A DNA stretch of 23,892 nucleotides from a virus: the IMG/VR virus record IMGVR_UViG_3300047667_000722, positions 1 through 23,892 of that record; one strand, 5' to 3'. The notes below the pieces were generated by a model, which worked only from the letters and a program-made list of their open reading frames with translations, was not told the DNA's origin and did no database searches. The position numbers were made by a program, and so were the translations under genes. Shown piece after piece: positions 5,912 to 12,611 of this stretch (within the stretch, counting starts at the first letter, position 1; each line of letters begins with the position of its first letter).

Positions 5912-8661
5912 TTGTCAAAAGCTCCTATTATTTTGATCCCATCGTATCCAGTCGATACGGTCCCGTTGATCTTAATGCTTCCGTTAGCGCGTACCGGCGT
6001 GCCGAGTAGGGTCCGTTTAAACGAGCGTAAAAAACTATTACGGCCCGGTAACTTGATCCCCGCGTCCATACAGTACAGCCGATACGCCTCATACACCGCC
6101 GCGGAGTGGCACCGGTGATCGTTCCCCACTTCGCAGCGCTCCGCGATAAATTCGCGTAATGGCTGATTAGCGTCTCGCATGTCGGTTTCAGCTTCTCGGG
6201 TAGTGGCGGGCGTTGTAAAGCGCTTTGTGTGTAACAGTCGGATAAGGCCTTCAAGCGCCCACATCGCCACGCCTTCGGCCTCAGTTTTTAAACGTTCTGT
6301 TAAAGTGGTGTCTTCAATGCCCTCAAACGAGCGATCGAAGTGTAGGACGTGCAAACGGTTAGAGCTTGCGCCGCTGTCGTCAATAAGCGTCGGGACGCCA
6401 TTACAGCCGATCAACATCTTGCAATTAGGGCGCCCGACCCACGGGTCTTGATTGTGCAAAAGTGGGATCGTTAGCTCCTCGTTGCTCGATATTTTGTTTA
6501 ACACTCCGATCGTCTCGGCTATAAGTTGGCGTTGTGGGGGCTTGGCTTCCTTGTCCATCATCACGTCATAATATCGAAAAGCGCTCTGGATCTTGCCGTC
6601 GCTCAGCTTAGCGAAGGTGGTCTGGCCACAAATAGCCATACCTAAGATCGATTGTATAACCTCAAGTATGACGCCTTTGCCCCCTCTGGTTACGCCGTCA
6701 AAAGCTATAGACTTTTGGATCCCTAGGCTATCGCGGACCATTGTCCAGCCGATGATCTCTCGCAGTAGCGCGATCCGCTCGGCCCCGTCAGCACTTCCGC
6801 CAAAAATTCGCCCGAGAAACTCAAACCACTCAGGACACAATGCCTTCGGGTTAAAAGCGGTTGACAGCGTGCCAGTGTTGCGGTTGTGCGGGTGGTGCGG
6901 CGCTAGGCTTCCATCGGCGGGATCAAACACTCCATTACTAAAATACACAAGGCGGTCGCGTGCGGCGGCGGGGCTTGAAGGCGCTAGGATTTTAAGAGCG
7001 GCCACGGTGCCCGACACGTTTGGCGTCTTGCTTTGTCCGGGGTGGAGCGCTAGGTAAGTCAAAAGCTTTAACCGGTCTTCGTCTACACGGTCCCAGCTTA
7101 TGCCCGACCACCAGCGGATCGTCCCGTCAATCGTCGCTAACCTCCCTTGGAACACTTCTTTGAGCATCATGTAGGCGTTGTCGCCATGATCTCCGCTTGC
7201 GCCGGGGATCCGTTTGCTAGGGATCTGGTTTACGTGCACCACCTCAGGCAACGGGACCACTAGGCCCTCGTGTTTGGCTTTGGCCGGCGACTCTAAGAGC
7301 TTACGGACTGCAGGCGTTAACACGCCCGCGGCTTTAAGTTGCGCGGTCAGTTCTGCTAGTAAGAGTGCGCGTTGTAACTCGTTCCCTCCTTCGTCCTCAA
7401 TACGAGTTAGTATCCCCTCGGTACGCCCAGTGTCACTTCCAAACTCTAGGATCGTATCTTTGAGCCTTATCGTTTGCTCGGGCGCAACAGCGGTCCGCGC
7501 AAACGCTTTCGCGGCGTCAATACCTAGGGAAAACGTCCGATCACCGTGCGCCCGGCTGAATATGTTCGGTTGCCCATCCAAATGGATGATCGCGACGACA
7601 GCGCCGCCACGGTAGTCAGGCTCCAACGGATCTAAACACTTGCGGCCGTGGTACGTGTTGCGATCCGCTAACATTTTTTCGACTGTTACGGTCGTCTTAT
7701 CGTCTAAGTGGATCGGGTAGTCACCACAAAGCACGCTATGGGAGTCAGCAACGTTTAGCAAGTCGGCCGCTTGCTCTGGAGTGATCCCCCAGTCTTTAGC
7801 CTTAGTGTGGGCATACTCAGTGCGAACGCTTGCAGCCTCCCCGGTTGCGTCGTGCTTAGCGCGCGCGACCAGCTCAAACCATGCCCGATCCTCAGCGTCG
7901 GTCAGGTCTGGGATCGCTTGCGTAGTGTCTACCGGTGGCGCAGGGTTTATCATTGCCGGGGTAGGGCGTCGCACTAGTCCAGGACCACATATCGCACCGG
8001 CCGCAAAGTCTAGGCGGCTTGGTTGCCACACGCTCCCGTCAATAGCTGATCGCGTAAGCAGTGAGCCGCTAGACGAGACCTCAATGCGGCCAAAGCCGGC
8101 CAACCATAGGCGCTTGAACAGTACTTCGCCCGCCCGTTTGATGTCGGTCGCGCGTTTGACGTGAAAATATACGCGCTGGCCCGATACGCCGATCAGTTGC
8201 TCACCGGTCGTCGTGTCAATTATGCAACTAGACGCACTAGGGCGCCAAGCCCAGCCCCCCGCAAAGAGCAAAGGCGCAGCGGTGGCGAGTTGTGCGATCA
8301 AATGCTCCCGGCTAAGCGGCGTTTGGCCCTTATCGGGATCGTAATCCAGCATAAACACGCCGTCGCCCTTACCCCAGCTAAAAAACTTATCAGAACGCGC
8401 AACGGCTCCAGGCGTCTTGCTTAAGTCGTCGGCGCGCACAACGGCCACATCGGGCAGATCGCAAACGCCATACCCTACAGCCTGGGAGGGCGCGAGACTA
8501 TCAAGCAGGCTTACCAGATCCGTTACGTTCGCAACGTCCACGCACTCGGCGCGCCCCTTGCTCATGTTCGCACTAGTAGACGTGGTCAGCTTGCCGGCTT
8601 GTAAGTCTATACGTTTAGATAGGACTTGCGGCTTTTCGGACGTGTAGCGCGTTAGAAGCAT
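5908..8661 (-). CDS. Primase-helicase (AEP-type primase plus SF3/D5-type helicase)
   Basis: A 917-residue protein, the largest in the window, and the probable replication initiator/helicase. The N-terminal third looks like an archaeo-eukaryotic primase: an acidic metal-binding motif F-M-L-D-Y-D-P-D at 103-110, followed by a basic segment and a S-S-S-G-S-L-x-T-R-S pattern. The C-terminal third is a superfamily 3 helicase: a Walker A variant G-V-T-R-G-G-K-G (656-663), Walker B near Y-Y-D-V-M-M-D-K-E (about 697-705) and motif C near M-L-I-G-C-N (749-754), ending in a winged helix. Glycine replaces the usual S/T after the Walker A lysine. It overlaps the M15 gene by 10 bases. No separate DNA polymerase is present, so the phage probably uses the host enzyme. 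Confidence 0.88.
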   Translation of the reverse strand: MLLTRYTSEKPQVLSKRIDLQAGKLTTSTSANMSKGRAECVDVANVTDLVSLLDSLAPSQAVGYGVCDLPDVAVVRADDLSKTPGAVARSDKFFSWGKGDGVFMLDYDPDKGQTPLSREHLIAQLATAAPLLFAGGWAWRPSASSCIIDTTTGEQLIGVSGQRVYFHVKRATDIKRAGEVLFKRLWLAGFGRIEVSSSGSLLTRSAIDGSVWQPSRLDFAAGAICGPGLVRRPTPAMINPAPPVDTTQAIPDLTDAEDRAWFELVARAKHDATGEAASVRTEYAHTKAKDWGITPEQAADLLNVADSHSVLCGDYPIHLDDKTTVTVEKMLADRNTYHGRKCLDPLEPDYRGGAVVAIIHLDGQPNIFSRAHGDRTFSLGIDAAKAFARTAVAPEQTIRLKDTILEFGSDTGRTEGILTRIEDEGGNELQRALLLAELTAQLKAAGVLTPAVRKLLESPAKAKHEGLVVPLPEVVHVNQIPSKRIPGASGDHGDNAYMMLKEVFQGRLATIDGTIRWWSGISWDRVDEDRLKLLTYLALHPGQSKTPNVSGTVAALKILAPSSPAAARDRLVYFSNGVFDPADGSLAPHHPHNRNTGTLSTAFNPKALCPEWFEFLGRIFGGSADGAERIALLREIIGWTMVRDSLGIQKSIAFDGVTRGGKGVILEVIQSILGMAICGQTTFAKLSDGKIQSAFRYYDVMMDKEAKPPQRQLIAETIGVLNKISSNEELTIPLLHNQDPWVGRPNCKMLIGCNGVPTLIDDSGASSNRLHVLHFDRSFEGIEDTTLTERLKTEAEGVAMWALEGLIRLLHTKRFTTPATTREAETDMRDANQPLREFIAERCEVGNDHRCHSAAVYEAYRLYCMDAGIKLPGRNSFLRSFKRTLLGTPVRANGSIKINGTVSTGYDGIKIIGAFDK

Positions 8662-9068
8662 TCTAAGTGTGCACCGTCAAAAATACTCGTGAAGTTGCCA
8701 CCCCATTTCCATTTCAGATCAAGCGAGTCCGCGGCCTCAGCGAAGCACATAGCGATCAAAGCTAAGTTGCCCGCGTCGTAGTTAGCGGCCCCGTCAATGT
8801 ATGCGAAAATGTCGACCGCCATACCGCTTTGGTGCGTGCTTTCGACTATGTACCCGTCGCGGTACGTTATGATCGGGCCGGGCGTCGTGCGGCCTTGATG
8901 CCATTTGACACTTTGCTCAATGGCCGTGCGGCGTCCTGAGCTGATCCCAAAATCTAAGGGGTCGATATGGCGCCGGTTCATTATGCCGATCGCCTTAAGG
9001 CAAACCTCTTGCATTGGCGCTTCTAGTGTTGCGATGTTCGCTAGGCTTGTCTTACCGTATTTAATCAT
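8652..9068 (-). CDS. M15-family peptidase, probable endolysin
   Basis: A 138-residue protein starting at ATG 9068 with an AGGGAGA ribosome site and an ATGA overlap with the upstream gene; the longer open frame upstream is unlikely. The zinc site is clear: S-G-R-R-T at 44-48, S-T-H-Q-S-G-M-A-V-D (H79 and D86), W-G-G-N-F at 122-126 and D-G-A-H-L-E (H134). This is the D-Ala-D-Ala carboxypeptidase / L-Ala-D-Glu endopeptidase fold used by many small phage endolysins. It has no signal peptide, so it would need a holin; a two-segment membrane peptide lies about 1 kb upstream in the same operon. Its place directly before the replication gene is odd for a lysis gene. Confidence 0.87.
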   Translation of the reverse strand: MIKYGKTSLANIATLEAPMQEVCLKAIGIMNRRHIDPLDFGISSGRRTAIEQSVKWHQGRTTPGPIITYRDGYIVESTHQSGMAVDIFAYIDGAANYDAGNLALIAMCFAEAADSLDLKWKWGGNFTSIFDGAHLECF

Positions 9069-9478
9069 GTGTCGGTTCTCCCTAAAGTTAACAACGCAAA
9101 CTCTTTGAGGTCTTCCCAGCGCTGCCCCGCCTCGTCTGAATCTTGCTCGCAATCGTCCGCGTCAAGTATATTGCCCGCCGTTTTAACGATTATTGTTTTA
9201 AGATTGGCGATCTTTTCATCTCGTTCAATAACACGGATCCCCTCCTCTTTAGCGTTTAAATCGTCTTCTTCCTTAGCCTCGCGCATTGCTAGGATCTCGG
9301 CTTCAAGCGTGGCGATACTCTCGCAGGCGAAAAGGACCATGTCAGGGCAACCGGTCAACGCCCCGACCTTAAAGTTATTACCTTCGATCGACAGCCCGTC
9401 TGCAGTAGCGGCAACCGTCGCCATTTTTTGCATAAAGTCTAATTTGTATTTACCTTCAGATTTACGAACATTTGACAT
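9065..9478 (-). CDS. Hypothetical coiled-coil protein
   Basis: A 137-residue protein. The N-terminal 50 residues end in a segment with A-L-T-G-C-P-D-M-V-L-F-A, and residues about 50-100 are a long charged helix (heptad-like A-T-L-E-A-E-I-L-A-M-R-E-A-K-E) likely to be a coiled coil. The C-terminus is very acidic. The start at ATG 9478 has an AGGAGC site inside a repeated leader. Its first residues, M-S-N-V-R-K-S-E-G-K-Y, resemble the first residues of the neighbouring cargo gene (M-S-D-V-K-G-K-Y), a sign of the duplicated junction. Function unknown. Confidence 0.65.
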   Translation of the reverse strand: MSNVRKSEGKYKLDFMQKMATVAATADGLSIEGNNFKVGALTGCPDMVLFACESIATLEAEILAMREAKEEDDLNAKEEGIRVIERDEKIANLKTIIVKTAGNILDADDCEQDSDEAGQRWEDLKEFALLTLGRTDT

Positions 9479-9508
9479 TATTTTAAGCTCCTAGGCTTTA
9501 AGAGTTGG
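9473..9508 (-). repeat. Direct repeat a, downstream copy
   Basis: A 36-base sequence matching 9925-9960 with two mismatches. Read on the minus strand it encodes Q-L-L-K-P-R-S-L-K-stop, a relic of the end of the zinc-ribbon gene (Q-L-L-K-P-G-G-L-K-stop), and then the start of the coiled-coil gene. Confidence 0.85.
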
Positions 9509-9531
9509 TTTCTTTATGTGTGATGGTATTT

Positions 9532-9930
9532 TCATCGCATACTTACCTCATTTTTTGATTTGTACAATTTATTAAAATTAACAACAAAATCAGACTCGGT
9601 TAAGCAATTATTTCCCTCCCAGTATGACCCGCCTGGACTGTACGGTGAGCCATAAAAACTGCAATGTGTTGCCTTTAACATTCTAATTACGGACTTAAAA
9701 TCAACGTCGTTATTTTCAACAAAAATCAAATAGCCCGATTTGGTTGGAAATGCCCACTGGTTTGATCCTGTTTTTACGCAGTGTTGCATCTTCCTGTTAG
9801 AGCATTTTACTATTCGAGAAGGGATTATTTTCCCCGCCCGTAAAAACTCGCCCCTACGCTTGATGTCCGCAATGCTTTTAAATTCATTATAGATAACATT
9901 CATCGGATACTTACCCTTTACGTCTGACAT
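9532..9930 (-). CDS. AT-rich orphan cargo gene
   Basis: A 132-residue basic protein if started at ATG 9930. An alternative start at ATG 9903 (M-N-V-I-Y-N-E-F) has its own AAAGGG site and would drop nine residues that look like a leftover of the coiled-coil gene's start. The gene is clearly more AT-rich than its neighbours, with many AAA, AAT and ATT codons, which suggests recent arrival. It has about three cysteines, a basic middle (R-I-V-K-C-S-N-R-K) and an aromatic C-terminal half with S-F-Y-G-S-P-Y. I recognise no family. It sits exactly between two copies of direct repeat a. Confidence 0.6.
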   Translation of the reverse strand: MSDVKGKYPMNVIYNEFKSIADIKRRGEFLRAGKIIPSRIVKCSNRKMQHCVKTGSNQWAFPTKSGYLIFVENNDVDFKSVIRMLKATHCSFYGSPYSPGGSYWEGNNCLTESDFVVNFNKLYKSKNEVSMR

Positions 9931-9960
9931 TATTTTAAGCCCCCAGGCTTTAAGAGTTGG
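9925..9960 (-). repeat. Direct repeat a, upstream copy
   Basis: Partner of 9473-9508 (34 of 36 bases the same). This copy holds the real 3' end of the zinc-ribbon gene and the start codon region at 9930. Confidence 0.85.
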
Positions 9961-10130
9961 CCGGCGCAAGCCGGGCAGGGTGCGAAGGCGACCCAGTCGT
10001 CGTCCACGTAGACGAACAGGTCTAAGCGTGGATGCCCCACGACAGCGCCGTACCATTGGTCGTCGCCAGCAAAGGGCAGCTTTTCGGCGTCAAGTACGGT
10101 CGCGCAGTTGTCGCAGCTAATTAGGACCAC
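9930..10130 (-). CDS. Small zinc-ribbon-like protein
   Basis: A 66-residue protein with two cysteine pairs, C-D-N-C near residue 6 and C-P-A-C near residue 52, spaced as in a one-zinc ribbon. The middle is beta-type and acidic (L-D-L-F-V-Y-V-D-D-D-W). It starts at GTG 10130, since no in-frame ATG is available and GGAGA lies eight or so bases upstream. The start overlaps the membrane-peptide gene by 14 bases. Its last nine codons lie in direct repeat a. Possible roles include DNA or protein binding; none is proven. Confidence 0.65.
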   Translation of the reverse strand: MVLISCDNCATVLDAEKLPFAGDDQWYGAVVGHPRLDLFVYVDDDWVAFAPCPACAGQLLKPGGLK

Positions 10131-10278
10131 GGAACATTCTCCAAGTTGTGCGGGTCATACTTATGAGTAAATAGGCCACAATAACAGACAGGACGGCCGG
10201 CGTCGTGTCGTCTGATAAAATGGACAGTATAAGCGCTAAGGCTATCGCGACTTTCGCGAGGCGTAAAGGTGGTTTCAT
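10117..10278 (-). CDS. Small membrane protein, holin-like
   Basis: A 53-residue open frame running from ATG 10278 to TAG 10117. It has a basic N-terminus (M-K-P-P-L-R-L-A-K), a first hydrophobic stretch (V-A-I-A-L-A-L-I-L-S-I-L, about 10-21), a short turn with D-D-T-T-P, and a second hydrophobic stretch (A-V-L-S-V-I-V-A-Y-L-L-I-S, 28-40), then a basic tail. Two short membrane spans joined by a tight turn suit a class II holin, and an endolysin-like gene follows in the operon. The start overlaps the previous stop as TGATG, supporting coupled translation. Holin function is inference; a generic small membrane peptide is the alternative. Confidence 0.6.
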   Translation of the reverse strand: MKPPLRLAKVAIALALILSILSDDTTPAVLSVIVAYLLISMTRTTWRMFRGPN

Positions 10279-10469
10279 CAGTAATCTATCCCTTTAAGTT
10301 GAATGAAGTGCGTAACTAATGGATCGTTTTGGCATTGTAGTAAATAGTCGGCTTTATCTTTAAAATGAAAGAGCGTTTTACCTTCGCCGTCCTGTACAAG
10401 CACGGGCCAAAGAAGGCCGAAATCTACCCCTTGATATTTGTTTATATCTTCATCTAAAAAACTCGGCAT
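10278..10469 (-). CDS. Small hypothetical protein, first gene of the leftward operon
   Basis: A 63-residue protein beginning M-P-S-F-L-D-E-D. It has an excellent ribosome site (AAGGAGG, about nine bases upstream) and lies about 60 bases downstream of the predicted leftward start site, so it should be the first and possibly best-translated gene of the operon. Residues are mixed aromatic and acidic with no known motif. Function unknown. Confidence 0.65.
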   Translation of the reverse strand: MPSFLDEDINKYQGVDFGLLWPVLVQDGEGKTLFHFKDKADYLLQCQNDPLVTHFIQLKGIDY

Positions 10470-10535
10470 TAAATACGCCCTCCTTCGTTAAAACGTGCGA
10501 TTGTTTCGCCGTGGGTCTATAGTGTAATTGTAAGT

Positions 10536-10564
10536 AAATTAGGCCTTATTTTCTCAATTGTCAA
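10536..10564 (-). promoter_or_regulatory. Main leftward promoter
   Basis: On the minus strand TTGACA (10564-10559), a 17-base spacer and TAATTT (10541-10536). The spacer shares the core GAAAATAAG with the promoter at 179-207, and both are preceded by TTAG or ATAG. It points into the leftward operon, whose first start codon is at 10469. Confidence 0.7.
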
Positions 10565-10575
10565 CTAATTTACGA

Positions 10576-10701
10576 GGTGATCCAAAAAAACTACCAGGCG
10601 CTAAAACGCTACAACACAAAAAAACGTGCTATAGTGCGCGCAGTAGCGGGGTAGTAGTTATTCGTCGTGGTAGTTTTTAAATCGGCGCTCAGGGGATCAC
10701 C
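10576..10701. repeat. Two-block inverted repeat in the divergent control region
   Basis: Outer arms are GGTGATCC (10576-10583) and GGATCACC (10694-10701). Inner arms are AAAAACTACCA (10586-10596) and TGGTAGTTTTT (10668-10678), both perfect. On the right side 15 extra bases separate the two blocks. A third AAAAACTACC lies at 10848-10857, just before the first virion gene. Between the arms are CGCTAAAACGCTA (a short direct repeat) and CGTGCTATAGTGCG, which resembles the operator-like motif at 4645-4673. Likely a regulator-binding region, replication origin or recombination site; the sequence alone does not decide. Confidence 0.6.
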
Positions 10702-10737
10702 GGAGGCCATAAGCTCAAAGGCCTGTAGTTCTTTTAG

Positions 10738-10767
10738 TTGTTTTTATTTAAAAAAGTAAAGTATATA
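10738..10767 (+). promoter_or_regulatory. Candidate rightward promoter for the virion operon
   Basis: TTGTTT (10738-10743), an 18-base spacer and TATATA (10762-10767) on the plus strand, about 100 bases before the first virion gene. An alternative -10, TATAGT at 10630-10635, lies within the operator-like motif but has a poor -35. A late promoter recognised by a phage factor would not look like either. Confidence 0.35.
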
Positions 10768-10868
10768 AAAGAAAGGTAAAAGAGAGAGAAGAGGAGAGCG
10801 TATAGACGCGTAAGAGAGATATAGAAAGATAATAGGAAAAAAAAACTAAAAACTACCTTTTGGAGGCG
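10747..10868 (+). promoter_or_regulatory. Purine-rich leader before the virion operon
   Basis: About 120 bases that are almost entirely A and G on the plus strand, with only a small hairpin-like GCGTATAGACGC (10798-10809) breaking it, ending in a GGAGG ribosome site at 10862 or so. Such a leader would be poorly structured in mRNA and favour strong translation; as DNA it is a polypurine-polypyrimidine tract. No gene is present here on either strand. Confidence 0.5.
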
Positions 10869-10870
10869 AC

Positions 10871-11575
10871 ATGCTAGACATCGACACGACGGACGCGAAA
10901 GCGTTAGAAAGACACCTAAGAGCAATAAAATCTAAAGCGATCCCGTACGCGATCCGCTTTACTCAAAACGCCTTAGCGTTCAAAGGTATGGAGCTCGCAA
11001 AAGAGACGGTAAAAAACAACATGATTACGCGAAATAAGTTCGCTATTCAAAGTATTCAGTTTGATAAAGCTAGACCCGGACAGAATTACTCGGTTTTAGG
11101 CTCAACACAGGGATTCATGAAAGATCAGGAATTCGGCGGCGTGGTGCGTGATCCTACCATCACAACTCAATACGCATCAGGCGAGGGAGTGGGCAGTGGT
11201 ACGCCACGTAAGCGGTTAGCGCGGGGTGATAACATTCTTAGGAAGATCAGGCTAAGAAAGGGCAGTGGTAAGGGCAAGAGCCGCAAACAGCGCAACCTAA
11301 TCAAAATCATTGACGCGGTCAACACCGGCAAAAAGTACATATTTCTAGACACAGACAAGAGTGAGGGGATCTTTAAGGTCGTCGGAGGTAAAAAGAATTC
11401 TAAGAAGGGGGGGCCTAAGGGGGCTAAACTCCGAATGGTACACCGCACAGACATTAAGACCGTGACTATTAGGCCTAACCCATGGCTACAGCCCGCCGTT
11501 GAAAAGCTTCGGCCGCTAGCACAAGGGATCTACGCAAAACAACTGCAGCGACAGATCAAAAACGTCAGGCTGTAG
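10871..11575 (+). CDS. Minor tail protein Z-like (gpZ / tail completion family)
   Basis: A 234-residue very basic protein. The N-terminus (L-E-R-H-L-R-A-I-K, then A-I-P-Y-A-I-R-F-T-Q-N-A-L-A-F-K) matches the opening of lambda gpZ-type proteins, which begin with a helix, a conserved proline and 'A..A.N..A'. The centre is a K/R/G-rich region, and the C-terminal part has V-T-I-R-P-N-P-W-L-Q-P-A followed by a helical Q-L-Q-R-Q-I-K, the typical family ending. gpZ helps complete the tail and connect it to the head. Here it lies upstream of terminase instead of after the capsid gene, an unusual order. A GGAGG site precedes ATG 10871. Family call is by pattern, moderately sure. Confidence 0.65.
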   Translation: MLDIDTTDAKALERHLRAIKSKAIPYAIRFTQNALAFKGMELAKETVKNNMITRNKFAIQSIQFDKARPGQNYSVLGSTQGFMKDQEFGGVVRDPTITTQYASGEGVGSGTPRKRLARGDNILRKIRLRKGSGKGKSRKQRNLIKIIDAVNTGKKYIFLDTDKSEGIFKVVGGKKNSKKGGPKGAKLRMVHRTDIKTVTIRPNPWLQPAVEKLRPLAQGIYAKQLQRQIKNVRL

Positions 11576-11771
11576 GCCGCGCCGCGCGTGCCCTGCAGGG
11601 CTCACCGCAACAGAGAGCGCGGCTCCTGCTCTCCTGCTACCAGATAAAAAAGGTACTGTGGAGGCCCTCCCCCCGCCATGCCGTTTTGATTCAGCCGCGC
11701 GCCCCTCGCCCAAATTCTGACTTTTGCGTGGCTATTGCACAGGGAGTCTAGCGCGTGGTAGCATCCAGCCC
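11576..11771 (+). other. Non-coding GC-rich gap upstream of terminase; candidate cos region
   Basis: This gap of about 196 bases has no convincing gene. It holds a perfect 12-base palindrome GCCCTGCAGGGC (11590-11601), a direct repeat of CTCCTGCT (near 11631), a C-rich run and several GC-rich dyads. In lambda-type phages the packaging site cos lies just before the small terminase gene, so this is where a cos site would be expected. No cosN can be pinned from one sequence. Confidence 0.4.
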
Positions 11772-12611
11772 ATGCAAAAAATCGTCAGTAAATCCAAGTT
11801 TAGCCAGCTAGCAGGCGTTAACCCTTCTACAGTGACACGGGTCTGCAAAACGATCCTAGCGGCTGCAGTAGTGGGGAAACAGATAGACAGCGCCCACCCC
11901 GACGCGGTCGCTTACCTTGAAAAGCAGCAGCACGCAGCGACGCCGCCCGCAGCGCCAGGACTTGATCCGCTATACCAAGAGGCGATCGAGTCTTGCGCTA
12001 GTCTTAACCGGTGGACGCCCTCAAATATTCAGCGCTCTTGTGGCGTTGGATATAACAGGGCGGTAGCGATATTTGAAACTATGAAGCGCCTCGGCGTGGT
12101 CCCGAACGTCGTCGACGGGGAAGAGTTCACCCAAACGATAAAAACTTTTATAGAAAAAACACGGAAGCCCGTCGGCGCGGCTGCAGTCAAAGAAGCAAAG
12201 AAGCACGCGCACCATGAAGACCGGCTGATCGAGATACCGGAAGACATTCAAGAATTTGCGGACATGACGCTAAGAAATTTGATCGGCCAGTTCGGAACGG
12301 ACTCCCGCCTTGTTGATTGGCTAAAATCCACTCAGTTGATCGAAGCGATAAACGAGAAACGCTTGAAGAACGCGCAAACAAAAGGCGAGCTAGTGTCGCG
12401 CCACTTGGTAAAGATTGCGATCATTGAGCCCATAGAGTCGGCGCATATCAAACTTATGACCGACGGCGCAAAGACGATCGCCAGGCGTGCGGCTGCAATG
12501 GCTCAAGCAGGAAAGCCAGTGGCCGAGATCGAAGCGTTCGCAATAGATCAGATCTCCTCGTTCATCAAACCAGTAAAAGCGAAAGTCGATCGGGCACTTC
12601 GCAATGTTTGA
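11772..12611 (+). CDS. terS: Terminase small subunit with FtsK-gamma-like domain
   Basis: A 279-residue protein from ATG 11772. An in-frame TTG at 11724 exists, but the ATG fits the HTH start. Residues 6-50 resemble the lambda Nu1-type DNA-binding domain: K-S-K-F-S-Q-L-A-G-V-N-P-S-T-V-T-R, then I-D-S-A-H-P-D-A-V-A-Y-L. Residues about 65-111 read like the FtsK gamma winged helix: D-P-L-Y-Q-E-A, then S-N-I-Q-R-S-C-G-V-G-Y-N-R-A, then M-K-R-L-G-V-V. In FtsK this domain reads polar DNA motifs. The rest is helical and charged, probably for oligomerisation and TerL binding. It overlaps TerL by 8 bases, which supports the terminase call. It would recognise the packaging site. Confidence 0.75.
   Translation: MQKIVSKSKFSQLAGVNPSTVTRVCKTILAAAVVGKQIDSAHPDAVAYLEKQQHAATPPAAPGLDPLYQEAIESCASLNRWTPSNIQRSCGVGYNRAVAIFETMKRLGVVPNVVDGEEFTQTIKTFIEKTRKPVGAAAVKEAKKHAHHEDRLIEIPEDIQEFADMTLRNLIGQFGTDSRLVDWLKSTQLIEAINEKRLKNAQTKGELVSRHLVKIAIIEPIESAHIKLMTDGAKTIARRAAAMAQAGKPVAEIEAFAIDQISSFIKPVKAKVDRALRNV

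Noticed and set aside
6593-7057. Plus-strand open frame opposite the primase-helicase
   Set aside because: The minus-strand protein carries clear primase and helicase motifs through this region; the plus frame has none.
9069-9494. Plus-strand open frame of about 140 codons
   Set aside because: It lies opposite the coiled-coil gene, is serine-rich in the manner of antisense frames, and has no ribosome site.
9532-9930. Homing endonuclease as identity of the AT-rich cargo gene
   Set aside because: The size and mobility fit, but no HNH, GIY-YIG or LAGLIDADG motif could be found in the protein.
10704-10740. Stem AGGCC/GGCCT followed by T-rich sequence as a terminator
   Set aside because: The stem has only five pairs with an eleven-base loop and the T run is interrupted; no gene ends just before it on the plus strand.
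10734-10925. Minus-strand open frame with hydrophobic residues
   Set aside because: It is the translation of the complementary polypyrimidine tract (F, S, L runs) and overlaps the start of the gpZ-like gene.
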